From NCBI GenBank assembly GCA_028284485.1, contig JANQRQ010000132.1, positions 1 to 36,729 of the forward strand: DNA of 36,729 nt, in the 5' to 3' direction. A program made the translations under genes and the position numbers. This stretch comes from Planctomycetaceae bacterium (GTDB lineage Bacteria > Planctomycetota > Planctomycetia > Planctomycetales > Planctomycetaceae). The notes below the pieces were generated by a model. That model was not told the DNA's origin. It worked only from the letters and a program-made list of their open reading frames with translations, and did not search any database. Positions 26,891-35,463 of this stretch are shown one piece after another (position 1 is the stretch's first letter; every line of letters starts with the position of its first letter).

Positions 26891-27337
26891 CTACACGGTC
26901 GGAAGGATCATGTCTTCGTGCCAAAACCGGCTGAGTTCTCGGACCACATGCAGGAATTTCGGCATGTCCACCGGCTTGGTGAGGTAGCTTTCGACCTGCA
27001 GTAATTCACTCTTCTCGATATCAACCGGATCAGTTGATGCGGTCATGACGACGACCGGAATTCCCTTGAGGTCGAGATCGTCTTTGATCTCGGCGAGAAC
27101 TTCCCGACCGTCTTTGACAGGCAGGCCCAAGTCGAGAAGAATCAGATCCGGACGAGGCGCCCTGGCGAATCGGCCTTCGCGATAGAGAAAATCCAAAGCT
27201 TGCTGGCCGTCGCGTAGCCAGGACAGCCGGTGCTGAACGCCCCCTTTACGGAGCGCACCCATCGTCAAACGGGCTGACGAAAGGCTGTCTTCGACAAGCA
27301 GGATCTCCATCGGTCGTCCAACGGTTCCTTGGCTCAT
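26891..27337 (-). CDS. Single-domain response regulator (Rcp1-like)
   Basis: A 148-residue CheY-type receiver domain without an output domain. The acidic pocket Glu16-Asp17 (LLVEDS), the phospho-acceptor Asp69 (LILLDLGLP), Thr99 (VVMTAS) and Lys121 (YLTKPVD) are all present, so it should be phosphorylatable. The FLYREGRFARAPRPDLILLD segment is typical of the Rcp1 subgroup that pairs with phytochrome-like or hybrid histidine kinases. ATG at 27337 was chosen as relatives begin a few residues before the ILLVED strand; ATG at 27310 would start right at the first strand. No kinase gene is adjacent, so its partner lies elsewhere. It converges with the small gene at 26475-26744. Confidence 0.93.
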   Translation of the reverse strand: MSQGTVGRPMEILLVEDSLSSARLTMGALRKGGVQHRLSWLRDGQQALDFLYREGRFARAPRPDLILLDLGLPVKDGREVLAEIKDDLDLKGIPVVVMTASTDPVDIEKSELLQVESYLTKPVDMPKFLHVVRELSRFWHEDMILPTV

Positions 27338-27520
27338 AATATCACACTCATTGTGGAGGAAAGGACCGCACCGGTCGGGAAATGAATCGCATGATGCGTA
27401 CTCTTGAAGAGCAACCATCCTAGCAACTCGCGCCCCGAGAATCAAAGAAAAGCGACCTCAGCGTACCTTGATTCCGTTCGAAATCTGTACAAATGCTTCG
27501 ATCGTTGCCCAACGAGCCGG

Positions 27521-28852
27521 CTAGTCTTTGCCCCCGCCGGATTCCAGCAATACGGCTGGGCGTGCCTCGTCGACAGATCCGCACGATTTACCGCAAACTG
27601 CTTTGCTATCTGCTGTTACGGCTGGTTCTGTTTCGAGCAACTGTTCGAATTCCCCCGTGTTATCAAGATCGGGGAGGCGTGCCGATGTCGCTGCGTAAGT
27701 TCCCATGACCAGCAGCGCGAATGCACTCGACGTCCAAAACATCGGCGTAAAGCCAAAACTGTCGATGATTCGGCCCAGGACTGGTGCCGACAGCAGCACT
27801 CCAACTTCGGTAAACCCCAAAGTAATTGTCGTGCCGGTTCCTCGGTACATCGGCGGAAACGAACCCGATCCGATCGAGACAACGGCGGGAAAAAGCAAAG
27901 CGTGCCCGAACCCGCAGAAAACAGCCGGCAACAAGAACTCCCATTCGGCTGTGACAAAGGGCAAAAGCAAATGCCCTATGCAGTGCCCTCCCAAACCATA
28001 GACGATCATTCGGTGTCGGCCGATGGTTTGACTCCAACGTCGCGTGGAGATTCTAAGAATAAAGGCAGAAACGGAATACACGGTAAAGAACAATCCGATA
28101 CCGCCCAGATTTCGCTCGGTCGCGAACCGCGTGAGAAATACCGTCGTCACGGCCAAACCGACGCCCATCATGATGGCGACCAACAGGACGTTACCGGGCC
28201 AATAGCGCATCAACAGGTGATGGGCGGCCGGTGTTTCGTGTGGTCGGTCGTGGTCGTCACCACGGGTTAAAATAACAACAATGACGAAATACACGGCTCC
28301 CAAGGCAACGGAAGTTCCAAACAGAACTTGAAATTGCAGGCTTCCCGGAGAGATCGCGGTAAGAATCCAGTCCCCAAGCAGGGAACCGAGGATGATTCCG
28401 ACAAAGCCACTGCTTCCCAAGTTTCCGATGACTTCTGTGCGACGCACGATTGGAACGCGACTCTGGACATGAACGATCGAGCACGTGAACATGCCAGCGA
28501 GTCCCGTCGCGTAGGCAATCCGTGCGGCGAAGATTGTCCACGACAACGAATCGGTCAGCAGAAACGCCGAACATCCGGTGACAAATAGAACAGAACTCGC
28601 TGTCCAAAGTTTGCGTGTTCCGTAACGGTCAATCGCTTGCCCTAAGAAAAAGCGTGCCGACAAAGCACCGATCATGCCGATGCTGACAATCGCTCCGGCA
28701 GCTTGCTCAGTTCCGCCCAAATAGGCCACTAATTCGGCGAATCGAAATGTCAAAGCGTTAGCAGTAACCAGCGCAACATTCGCAGCGTACGCCAGCCAGA
28801 AAACGTTTGTGTAGATCTTAGGAGAGTTTAACTCCGGAGTTTCTGTGGTCAT
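27521..28852 (-). CDS. Major facilitator superfamily transporter
   Basis: A 443-residue inner-membrane transporter with about 12 hydrophobic segments in two halves. The loop between segments 2 and 3 contains GQAIDRYGTRKLW, the MFS motif A (G-x-x-x-D-R-x-G-R-R type), and a second, weaker version (RWSQTIGRHRMIVYG) begins the second half. The central loop is short and charged (TRGDDHDRPHETPAAHH). The soluble tail (about 390-443) is acidic and contains two Cys (VCGKSCG). The ATG at 28852 was chosen over a TTG six codons upstream. Substrate unknown; no neighbouring enzyme hints at it. Confidence 0.9.
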   Translation of the reverse strand: MTTETPELNSPKIYTNVFWLAYAANVALVTANALTFRFAELVAYLGGTEQAAGAIVSIGMIGALSARFFLGQAIDRYGTRKLWTASSVLFVTGCSAFLLTDSLSWTIFAARIAYATGLAGMFTCSIVHVQSRVPIVRRTEVIGNLGSSGFVGIILGSLLGDWILTAISPGSLQFQVLFGTSVALGAVYFVIVVILTRGDDHDRPHETPAAHHLLMRYWPGNVLLVAIMMGVGLAVTTVFLTRFATERNLGGIGLFFTVYSVSAFILRISTRRWSQTIGRHRMIVYGLGGHCIGHLLLPFVTAEWEFLLPAVFCGFGHALLFPAVVSIGSGSFPPMYRGTGTTITLGFTEVGVLLSAPVLGRIIDSFGFTPMFWTSSAFALLVMGTYAATSARLPDLDNTGEFEQLLETEPAVTADSKAVCGKSCGSVDEARPAVLLESGGGKD

Positions 28853-29218
28853 GGTTTTCTTGTATCGCAAGCGGCAGCATCATTCTGCCGTCGATTGTTT
28901 ACATATCGAGTTATTTCGTTGACCAGTTGGCCACGAGTCGACACGTCGCCTCGAAAAGCGAGGCAGACTTGTCGCGACGGAGATTCCGTTTCTTCCTTGA
29001 ATCCCGATCTCGCATAATCCTTGTTAACGATCTCTTAACGTGAATCGACGGGGTGCCGCATTAAGAGATTTAAAGGCATGGCTTCTGAGGCAGGTGACTC
29101 CATCTTAGGAAGTGCGGCGCCCTCGTGGAAGGCACTCACGGGAAGAGACACGCGTGCTAGTTAAAAGTTCGCGGAGATTGGGGGGAACGTCGACTGGATG
29201 CCGACGCCGATAGTGCAA
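28853..29218. other. Non-coding interval with several inverted repeats
   Basis: About 365 bp between the MFS gene start and the end of the ABC permease gene. A 6-bp stem GCCTCG/CGAGGC lies near 28951-28967. A perfect 9-bp inverted repeat ATCTCTTAA (29030-29038) with TTAAGAGAT (29061-29069) encloses 22 bases. Beyond it, 29085-29160 is rich in imperfectly paired GC segments (CCCTCGTG against CTCACGGG). No open frame with a ribosome binding site is seen. A structured untranslated leader of the MFS gene, a small RNA, or the remnant of a lost gene are all possible. Confidence 0.5.
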
Positions 29219-30043
29219 TCAGCCGCCAAAAGCGCCATATCGCCTTACGCCGCGTGCAAAGGCGATTCGGTTTAGAGCCAGGAGTGCGACGATCCATGCC
29301 AGTTCGATGAGTAGTTCGTGCGCCATTTCGGCATGCGTATATTTGCCCAGCATGATGGCCGCTGGAAAGTACGCCAGGAACTTGAATGGCAGATACTGGA
29401 CGACGTTGTTGATTTCGTCGGGCAACCAATCCAAGGGAATCATGTGACCGGAAAGGAAGTAGTTAATCATCATGTAAATGAACAACAGCGAACTGACTTC
29501 CAGAAACCAGAATGAAATGAGCCCAATGAGTGACTCAATCAGAAAGCCCGCCAAAAAGCCCATGATCAACGACGCGATCCATGCTGCAATCGTCCAGGAA
29601 TCGGGCCATCCGGGAAAGTAATTCCGGCAAAGATAAAACACCAAGACAAACGGCCCGGTAGCAACACAGTAATAGACCAGTTTGTGTGCAACCCGATGCC
29701 AAAAAAGATAGCCCAACATATCGATTGGCTGGGTGAGATACTTTTTGACTGTTCCATCGCGCACATCGCGGGCCACACCGCTGGCTAATCCCGGCATGCT
29801 CGAAAACGCTCGCCCGACCATCGCCAAGAGGTAATAAGCCACCATTTCGTTGTACGTGTACCCATTCATCTCGCCGTGGGCCGACTCGGTACCGACGGCA
29901 TAAATGGCGCCCCACAGGAAGATGTTCGTGACGATGGGTAAGAATCGGACCAAGGTCGCAAACGCAAAATCGGCGCGGTAAACAAACCGCTCTTCGATGC
30001 ACGTCTTCAGAATGATCCAATTGACGCGTACGGTTCCGATCAT
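29219..30043 (-). CDS. ABC-2 family transporter permease
   Basis: A 274-residue membrane protein with six hydrophobic segments, resembling the ABC-2 type permeases of the DUF990/ABC2_membrane_6 group. Indicators are the N-terminal [11 protein letters not shown], the cytoplasmic segment [21 protein letters not shown], and [10 protein letters not shown] followed by [12 protein letters not shown]. The C-terminus ends RRYGAFGG, like relatives, so the gene is intact. It lies about 240 bp downstream of its likely ATPase partner, with repeat copy 3 in between. Relatives usually come with a second, similar permease; none follows here, so either this one works as a homodimer or the second gene is elsewhere or lost. 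Substrate unknown. Confidence 0.88.
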   Translation of the reverse strand: MIGTVRVNWIILKTCIEERFVYRADFAFATLVRFLPIVTNIFLWGAIYAVGTESAHGEMNGYTYNEMVAYYLLAMVGRAFSSMPGLASGVARDVRDGTVKKYLTQPIDMLGYLFWHRVAHKLVYYCVATGPFVLVFYLCRNYFPGWPDSWTIAAWIASLIMGFLAGFLIESLIGLISFWFLEVSSLLFIYMMINYFLSGHMIPLDWLPDEINNVVQYLPFKFLAYFPAAIMLGKYTHAEMAHELLIELAWIVALLALNRIAFARGVRRYGAFGG

Positions 30044-30156
30044 CGGATTCTCAATCTCAAGAGGGCACTAAGTTTCATTTCATCAACCCTCTTTTGCATA
30101 TCAGTCGGACGTATGTCCTCTTTCGTATCGAGGAAACGACTGCAGCACACCAACGA

Positions 30157-30259
30157 GAGCGGTTTACTTTTTCTTGTGGGTGCTTCTAGCTCGTGGGAAA
30201 TAGCGATCATAGAACAAAACGCGATTGCCGCGGCCACAAGTCAGCGTAATACGTTGTAA
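30157..30259 (-). repeat. Dispersed ~100-bp repeat, copy 3
   Basis: Minus-strand copy between the ABC ATPase and permease genes. Over 94 core bases it aligns without gaps to copy 2. The first palindrome is slightly weakened (ACAACGTATTACGCTGA). It lies inside what should be one operon, so it is probably transcribed with the ABC genes. Confidence 0.8.
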
Positions 30260-30286
30260 GAAACGATACAGAGTCCGATATCCCGA

Positions 30287-31309
30287 TCATTCCGATGTCG
30301 AGGCGATTTCCTCATTCGGCGCGCGGCTCTGATTTGTCGTCGTTGTGAACATTTCTGAGATCACCTCTTCCAGCGGTCGCTCCTGCACGGCGACATCTTC
30401 AATTGTGTACTGCGCAAGAAGGCTCGTTAGAATCTCCGGAATCTGATTGCGTGGCACTTCCATCTTCGCGCGCGGTGGAGAAACTTCGAATACGGTTCCA
30501 TAGCGTTCCAGGTCGGCGGGGACTTCAGACCCGGCGAACAACAAATCGATCACTTTATGATTGCTAAATCGATCGATGATGTCCGAAAGGGGACCGTCAT
30601 GCTTAAGCTCCCCTTCATTGATGATGATGGCACGTTTACAAAGTGCCTGCACATCTTTCATATAATGACTCGTCAGGAGAACAGTAATTCCTTGTTCCGA
30701 TTGATAGTATTTCAGAAAATCCTGAACCTTACGTTGCGACACCACATCGAGCCCGATTGTCGGTTCGTCCAGCAGCAACACGTCGGGGCTGTGCAATAAT
30801 GCCGCAATCAATTCCATGCGCATGCGTTCGCCCAGGGAAAGTTCGCGTACCGGCTGGCTGACCAGCCGCCTCACTTCCAGCAGGTCGGTCAGTTCGTCCA
30901 ACCGACGCTCGAAGGCTGCTGTCTCGATTCGATAGATTTCTTTATGCAATCGAAACGATTCCTGCGCAGGTAAGTCCCACCAAAGTTGATTCTTTTGCCC
31001 CATGACGAGCGAGAAGCGGCGGCGGTAAGCGTTCTCGCGCTTCCAGGGAATGTGGCCTAGCACGGTGGCCTCACCGCCACTGGGATAGATGAGCCCTGAC
31101 AGGAGTTTGAGTGTTGTTGTCTTTCCGGCACCGTTGGGTCCCAGAAAGGCGACCATTTCTCCCGGCTCAATGTCGAAGCTGACCGATTGGACCGCCTTAA
31201 CCTCGCGATATTCGCGCCGAAACAAACCGGCCACCGAGGCAAACAATCCCTCTCGCTTCCGGTAGACCTGGTACACCTTCGAGAGGTTCTTAACGGCTAT
31301 CGCCGGCAT
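30287..31309 (-). CDS. ABC transporter ATP-binding protein
   Basis: The motor subunit of an ABC-2 exporter, 340 residues. Walker A GPNGAGKT (57-64), Q-loop region [13 protein letters not shown] (102-114), signature LSLGERMR (157-164), Walker [13 protein letters not shown] (177-188) and the switch His in LLTSHYMKD (about 215) are all intact. The N-terminal [34 protein letters not shown] segment (a long insertion before the first conserved strand) and the extended C-terminal region are as in NatA-like ATPases that pair with DUF990-type permeases. The ATG at 31309 starts just before the conserved [11 protein letters not shown]; an open frame to 31351 is disregarded. The permease lies downstream, across repeat copy 3. 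Confidence 0.93.
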   Translation of the reverse strand: MPAIAVKNLSKVYQVYRKREGLFASVAGLFRREYREVKAVQSVSFDIEPGEMVAFLGPNGAGKTTTLKLLSGLIYPSGGEATVLGHIPWKRENAYRRRFSLVMGQKNQLWWDLPAQESFRLHKEIYRIETAAFERRLDELTDLLEVRRLVSQPVRELSLGERMRMELIAALLHSPDVLLLDEPTIGLDVVSQRKVQDFLKYYQSEQGITVLLTSHYMKDVQALCKRAIIINEGELKHDGPLSDIIDRFSNHKVIDLLFAGSEVPADLERYGTVFEVSPPRAKMEVPRNQIPEILTSLLAQYTIEDVAVQERPLEEVISEMFTTTTNQSRAPNEEIASTSE

Positions 31310-31385
31310 GACAATCGTTCCAAATCTGCTTCGAGTCCCTCCAAGCGGCACCGCTCTGGTGTCACGCTGGACTCTTCAATTCCCC

Positions 31386-31432
31386 TACAGCGTGTTACGC
31401 TGACTCGCAGCTGCGACAACAGCGATTGCCCA
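31386..31432 (+). repeat. Partial repeat copy 4 (5' part)
   Basis: CTACAGCGTGTTACGCTGAC keeps the palindrome CAGCGT-gtt-ACGCTG, followed by CAGCTGCGACAACAGCG, which resembles the second hairpin region of the long copies. Similarity fades after about 47 bases. It lies upstream of the ABC ATPase gene. Confidence 0.6.
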
Positions 31433-31468
31433 TTAACGTCTCAATAAATCGCCAACCCCATACTACAA

Positions 31469-31512
31469 ACGCAGGCTGACAAGCTGCCGTAGCGTAATAC
31501 GCGGTCATAGCA
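31469..31512 (-). repeat. Partial repeat copy 5, inverted relative to copy 4
   Basis: Read on the minus strand this is GACCGCGTATTACGCTACGGCAGCTTGTC, related to the start of the repeat family (compare GACCGCGTATTAC at 418-430). With copy 4 it forms an inverted pair about 130 bp long upstream of the ABC genes. Confidence 0.5.
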
Positions 31513-31579
31513 ACAAACAAGTGTGAGGGTCGTCATCAGTTTTCCGTACTCGGACCGCCCAATTTCGGCCACCAATGCG

Positions 31580-31615
31580 AAAAAAAAGCTCGGCAGACAA
31601 AATCATCTGCCAAGC
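31580..31615 (-). terminator. Strong intrinsic terminator of the S41 protease gene
   Basis: On the minus strand, GCTTGGCAGA (31615-31606) pairs with TCTGCCGAGC (31597-31588), with one mismatch and an 8-base loop. Eight T residues follow (31587-31580). It lies about 55 bases after the protease stop codon. Confidence 0.88.
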
Positions 31616-31669
31616 CGTGTGATTCGAGTAAACGAAGAGTTCCGACTGTCCGTGTCGAATCTCGCAATG

Positions 31670-33739
31670 TTACCGTTGAACGGTCCTTGCTTGAGAAATC
31701 AGTTCCGCATAGTCCGCAGCAATCGCCAACACTTCGGAATTATAGAATGTATCCGGCAGCACGGGGCCGTCGAGCAGCGAAGTGTTGGCTTCCTCTTCCT
31801 CTTCTTCTTCCTCGTCGTCTTTGGACTCCTTGTCCTTAATGCGTTCGGCCTTGCGAACTTGCTCGTTGAGAGAGACTTGTTTTCGATTCTTGCGTTCCAG
31901 GTACCGATCGATATCTGCCTGCAATTCCTGAAACTCCTCATTGGCCGCGATGCGGTTTGCGCTTCGCTTCTGCAATTCGGAAATAACGTCGGAATTGACC
32001 ATTCCGACCGTTTCAAAACCGGCCGGACGGACGCGACTGAATTTCAAGGCGTTGTCCAGGAAAGATTCCCCAAGATCCATGTGATCGATCATCGATGGCA
32101 AAATAACATCGGAGGGGATTCCCAGATTCTGGGTACTGTCCCCATTGACGCGATAGAACTGGTTGATGGTCAGCTTTAAGGCACCAAGATCGGTCGTTTT
32201 AAGAAAGGCGAACGGCTGCCTGGCAACCGGCATCACGTTCTGAACTGTTCCTTTGCCGTGTGTCGTCGTATCACCGATAACAATGCCGCGACGATAGTCT
32301 TTGATGACTCCAGCAAAGATTTCCGAAGCCGACGCTGAAAGCCGATTGCACAAAACAACCAACGGGCCGGAATACGCGACCGAAGAATCTTCGTCGAAGT
32401 GGACCTCGACGTCATTCTCGTTGCCATCCGGCTCTTTGACTTGGACGACGGGGCCGTCTTCAATAAACAAACCCGAAACTTCGATTGCCTCGGCGAGTGC
32501 TCCACCGCCGTTTGTGCGTAAATCGATGACGATAACATCAACGCCGCCTTGATCGCGGAAACTCATCAGCACTTCATAGACGTCCTTCGAGGTGCTCTTG
32601 AAATTGTTATCGCCGTTCTGAGCCCCGGCAAAGTCTCGGTAGAACGTGGGAATACTGATCACGCCGATTCGTGACTGACGGCCTTCCAGCCGATCCCCCG
32701 CTTGGATAATCTCACCTTTAACTTCGTCCGATTTTAGCTCGATCTTCTGCCGCGTCAGCGCGTAGACGTTAACCTCTCCCGTATCTTCCGCCTTCACACG
32801 AAGTCTGACTTTGGTCCCGCGTTTCCCACGAATCTGGCGAACAACCTTGCTGAGTTTCATTTCGACGATGTCAACGAACTCGCCGGTTTCCTGAGCCACG
32901 GCCATAATCTTATCGCCGACTTTCAGCCGTCCGTCTTTATCGGCGGCGCCACCGGGAACGATCTCGGCAACCACGGTAAAGCCATCCTCAGAACGGAGCG
33001 CGGCGCCAATACCGTCGAGACTAAGTTTCATCGCGATTTGAAACTCTTCCAACGACTCCGGCGACATGTAGTCGGAATGCGGATCAAAGCAGTGGGCCAG
33101 GGCAGAGAGATATAACTCCAGTTTCTCACTCGACTCAGTTTCGTTCACGGTCCGATGGAGAATTCGATAGCGTTTGTGAAGTTGTTCTTTCGCTTCGTCG
33201 TCTGGCGTTTCGTCGAGCTTAAGACTCAACAAGTCGTGTTTAATGCGCTTACGCCAACGATCATCGCTTTCAGCCTTCGACTGGGCCCAAGACAGGTCGT
33301 CCGCGTCGATGACAATCGACTCATCGACGGAAAAGTCGTGCTCTGCGTCAACCAACTTGTGCGCCAACTCGATACGCTCGTTAAGCCGGTTGACATACAA
33401 GTCAAATGTTCGGTAGGCAAAGTCGACATTGCCCATTTTCAACAAATCGTCGAGCTCTTGGCGATACGCCGAGATTTGATCGATATCTGATTGCAGAAAA
33501 TACAGCTTCTGCGGATCGAGGACTTCGATAAAACGATCCAGCAGTTTTTCGGAAACGGCATCGTCGATCTCGCCACGGTTAATGTGAAACCTCGTAATGA
33601 GTTGGCAGACCCTTTTCGTCGTCGTCTCATCGTTTGAAACGGCGGTCGAAAACTGTTGTGCGAATATCGTCGTTGCCACCAACATCAACATGGCAACGGT
33701 TAAGGTACTGGCAGCACGCGAAGGAGTCTTCAACTTCAT
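31670..33739 (-). CDS. Carboxy-terminal processing protease (Prc/Tsp type, S41)
   Basis: A periplasmic serine-lysine protease that trims or destroys proteins from the C-terminus. The 689-residue protein has the length and layout of E. coli Prc: signal peptide (about 1-27), tail-specific protease N-terminal helical region (about 35-230), a PDZ domain (about 235-320, FTVVAEIVPGGAADKDGRLKVGDKI), the S41 catalytic domain (about 350-540) with RTNGGGAL, catalytic Ser470 in SASASEIF and Lys496 in HGKGTVQ, and a C-terminal region (about 590-689) including a run of eight Glu residues. The ATG at 33739 was chosen because AGGTGG precedes it; a GTG three codons upstream would overlap that site. It ends at a strong terminator. 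Which substrates it has is unknown. Confidence 0.94.
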   Translation of the reverse strand: MKLKTPSRAASTLTVAMLMLVATTIFAQQFSTAVSNDETTTKRVCQLITRFHINRGEIDDAVSEKLLDRFIEVLDPQKLYFLQSDIDQISAYRQELDDLLKMGNVDFAYRTFDLYVNRLNERIELAHKLVDAEHDFSVDESIVIDADDLSWAQSKAESDDRWRKRIKHDLLSLKLDETPDDEAKEQLHKRYRILHRTVNETESSEKLELYLSALAHCFDPHSDYMSPESLEEFQIAMKLSLDGIGAALRSEDGFTVVAEIVPGGAADKDGRLKVGDKIMAVAQETGEFVDIVEMKLSKVVRQIRGKRGTKVRLRVKAEDTGEVNVYALTRQKIELKSDEVKGEIIQAGDRLEGRQSRIGVISIPTFYRDFAGAQNGDNNFKSTSKDVYEVLMSFRDQGGVDVIVIDLRTNGGGALAEAIEVSGLFIEDGPVVQVKEPDGNENDVEVHFDEDSSVAYSGPLVVLCNRLSASASEIFAGVIKDYRRGIVIGDTTTHGKGTVQNVMPVARQPFAFLKTTDLGALKLTINQFYRVNGDSTQNLGIPSDVILPSMIDHMDLGESFLDNALKFSRVRPAGFETVGMVNSDVISELQKRSANRIAANEEFQELQADIDRYLERKNRKQVSLNEQVRKAERIKDKESKDDEEEEEEEEANTSLLDGPVLPDTFYNSEVLAIAADYAELISQARTVQR

Positions 33740-33838
33740 AGGTTCCACCTGGAGAAGAAGGGTGATGGATCAATAAAGTGACGTCGAACGGCCACTACCC
33801 TGAATCGTTTGTTCAGATGAGCAGCGCAATTTGATGAT

Positions 33839-33865
33839 ATTATCGCAAGTTTCGATTTGTGACAA
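33839..33865 (-). promoter_or_regulatory. Candidate promoter of the S41 protease gene
   Basis: On the minus strand, TTGTCA (33865-33860) is followed after 15 bases by GATAAT (33844-33839). Both hexamers match well but the spacing is short, so this is tentative. Confidence 0.35.
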
Positions 33866-34117
33866 GAGGCGGTTCTGAATCATCTTGAACGTAGCCTTCG
33901 ATGGCTATTGACTTTACGCAATCCGGCCCGACCGTCCGACACTTCACAATTCGGTCGTTTCCGCAAAATGTCGCCAAAACAGGGCCCGAATTAGTATCGG
34001 CCACAGAAACGCCTGCAAATCATCCTCTGATATGCATTACGGCATTCGGCGACACAATGCTGGATTCTGCCCGGTTTCAGTCAAGCGGCCGCCTGGTGAG
34101 CAGGTCGAGAGGGGCGC
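33866..34117. other. Non-coding interval
   Basis: About 250 bp between the protease promoter region and the end of the GGDEF gene. A plus-strand frame (33901-34128) lacks a ribosome binding site and family resemblance. A small TAGCC/GGCTA inverted repeat lies at 33892-33907. Nothing else was recognised. Confidence 0.5.
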
Positions 34118-35083
34118 TCAGCTGCTAATACAATGCTCGAGTTCATCTCCACTATAGACGTGCAATTGATTGCGGCCACGACGTTCCGATTTTGCCAAAG
34201 CATCGCCGGCCCGATTTAGCAGCAGGTAGGTGTTGTCTCCGGGACCGCAAGTAGCGAACCCCAAGCTTGCGGTCACGAAAATCTCCGGTCCGCCTTCTTC
34301 CAATCGGAAATTGTGGTGGCGAATCGTATTTCGAATCGTGTCCGCAATACGTCTTCCATCGTCACCGTGGACATCAGGCATGAGAATGCCAAAGGTGTCA
34401 GCACCGTACTTACAAACGACATCTTCGTCGCGAATACTTTTGCACAAAATCCGAGTTGTCGCTTCTAAGAATCCCTTGAAGCCGCCTTCACCAAATCTTT
34501 GAATCAACTGGCGTTGTTTGTCGACCTTAATCAGAAGCACGCCGCCATCCAGACCCGATTGTTCGGCAAATTCGATCAGCTTTTCGGCGTTCTCTTCAAA
34601 CGCCTCACGGTTGGGTAGCTTGGTATGCGAATCCGTCGGTTCCATAGCCCAATCGATCGACTCAATTTCTGATACATCCTGAGTTGCTCGTTGCGATGAA
34701 GGACGTGGTTCGCTCTCATGGAGGCTCGCCGCAGCACGCGATGCAATGGCCCGATTGGCGATGGCCGTGAGAGAATCCAGCAACGAGTTCCGCTTTTGGT
34801 TCAGTTGCTCAACCTGACTGGAGTTCATTGCGAACTCGGTGGTTCTTTCCAGGATCGCACAGGCGGACTGTGCCGACTCGAGCGAATCCATCACAACCGT
34901 GAATAACCTCGACAGATCGCGTTTTGCACGATCGAGCCTGCGACTGACAGAGCTACGTTCTAGGTAAACGCCTGCAAGAAATCCCAGAATGGCTGTCAGC
35001 ACCAATGTCGGGACGGCCCATATCCAGAGATCAGGCGGCATTGACGACGTCGGCAAACTCTCGCTCGCGAGTACTGGATTCAT
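34118..35083 (-). CDS. GGDEF-domain protein with degenerate active site
   Basis: A 321-residue membrane-anchored protein: one transmembrane segment (about 19-40), a coiled-coil-like helical linker (about 45-115), then a GGDEF domain (about 150-315). Where diguanylate cyclases have GG(D/E)EF this protein has GADTF (KYGADTFG). The substrate-binding stretch normally reading D-x-F-K-x-x-N-D-x-x-G-H is DKQRQLIQRFGE, so most GTP-contacting residues are missing. In contrast, the product-inhibition I-site RxxD is intact and correctly spaced (RDED five residues before GADTF). The likely role is c-di-GMP sensing or scaffolding rather than synthesis. GGAG lies 8 bases before the ATG at 35083, which was preferred to a TTG two codons upstream. 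Confidence 0.88.
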   Translation of the reverse strand: MNPVLASESLPTSSMPPDLWIWAVPTLVLTAILGFLAGVYLERSSVSRRLDRAKRDLSRLFTVVMDSLESAQSACAILERTTEFAMNSSQVEQLNQKRNSLLDSLTAIANRAIASRAAASLHESEPRPSSQRATQDVSEIESIDWAMEPTDSHTKLPNREAFEENAEKLIEFAEQSGLDGGVLLIKVDKQRQLIQRFGEGGFKGFLEATTRILCKSIRDEDVVCKYGADTFGILMPDVHGDDGRRIADTIRNTIRHHNFRLEEGGPEIFVTASLGFATCGPGDNTYLLLNRAGDALAKSERRGRNQLHVYSGDELEHCISS

Positions 35084-35463
35084 CGACAATTCTCCACACC
35101 AAAACGTAAGACTATCGGCGATCGTCTATCCCTGAATTCGTGGAAGGCAGCTGTCGTGGCTTCACCTGAGAGGCATGAAGCGATCGAACGGCATCACACT
35201 GGAATGAATGGCCAAGAACGTTCGGGACTGTTGCGACAGACCGATATTTGGTTTATCGGCCGAATTTGGAGCGCGAAATCCCTTAGAGAAAGCCTACGTC
35301 AATCATCATCGGCCGGTACTCGTACGGTGCCGGTTTTTCCGAATCTCCCAGTTCGTTTAGCAACAGTTATGCAGGAGATGATGAAGCTGAGGGCCAGCCG
35401 GAACATTGCCACATGAGCGGGCACGCATGCCTGTAGACGGGCAACGGGGCTTTGCCGTGCGGA
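35084..35463. other. Non-coding interval
   Basis: About 380 bp between the GGDEF start and the stop of the right-edge gene. A plus-strand frame at 35156-35416 looks random. A bulged hairpin (ACGGCAAAG...CGTTGCCCGT on the minus strand, about 35441-35462) follows the right-edge gene's stop directly but has no T-run. Nothing else was recognised. Confidence 0.45.

Noticed and set aside
27404..28270. 288-codon plus-strand frame opposite the MFS gene
   Set aside because: Antisense to a clear 12-segment transporter; its sequence is low in hydrophobics and rich in Arg, Gln and Ser, as shadow frames are.
30040..30237. Small frame whose peptide resembles the upstream extension of the gene at 26475
   Set aside because: The peptide similarity is explained by both frames being read from copies of the DNA repeat; neither has a ribosome binding site.
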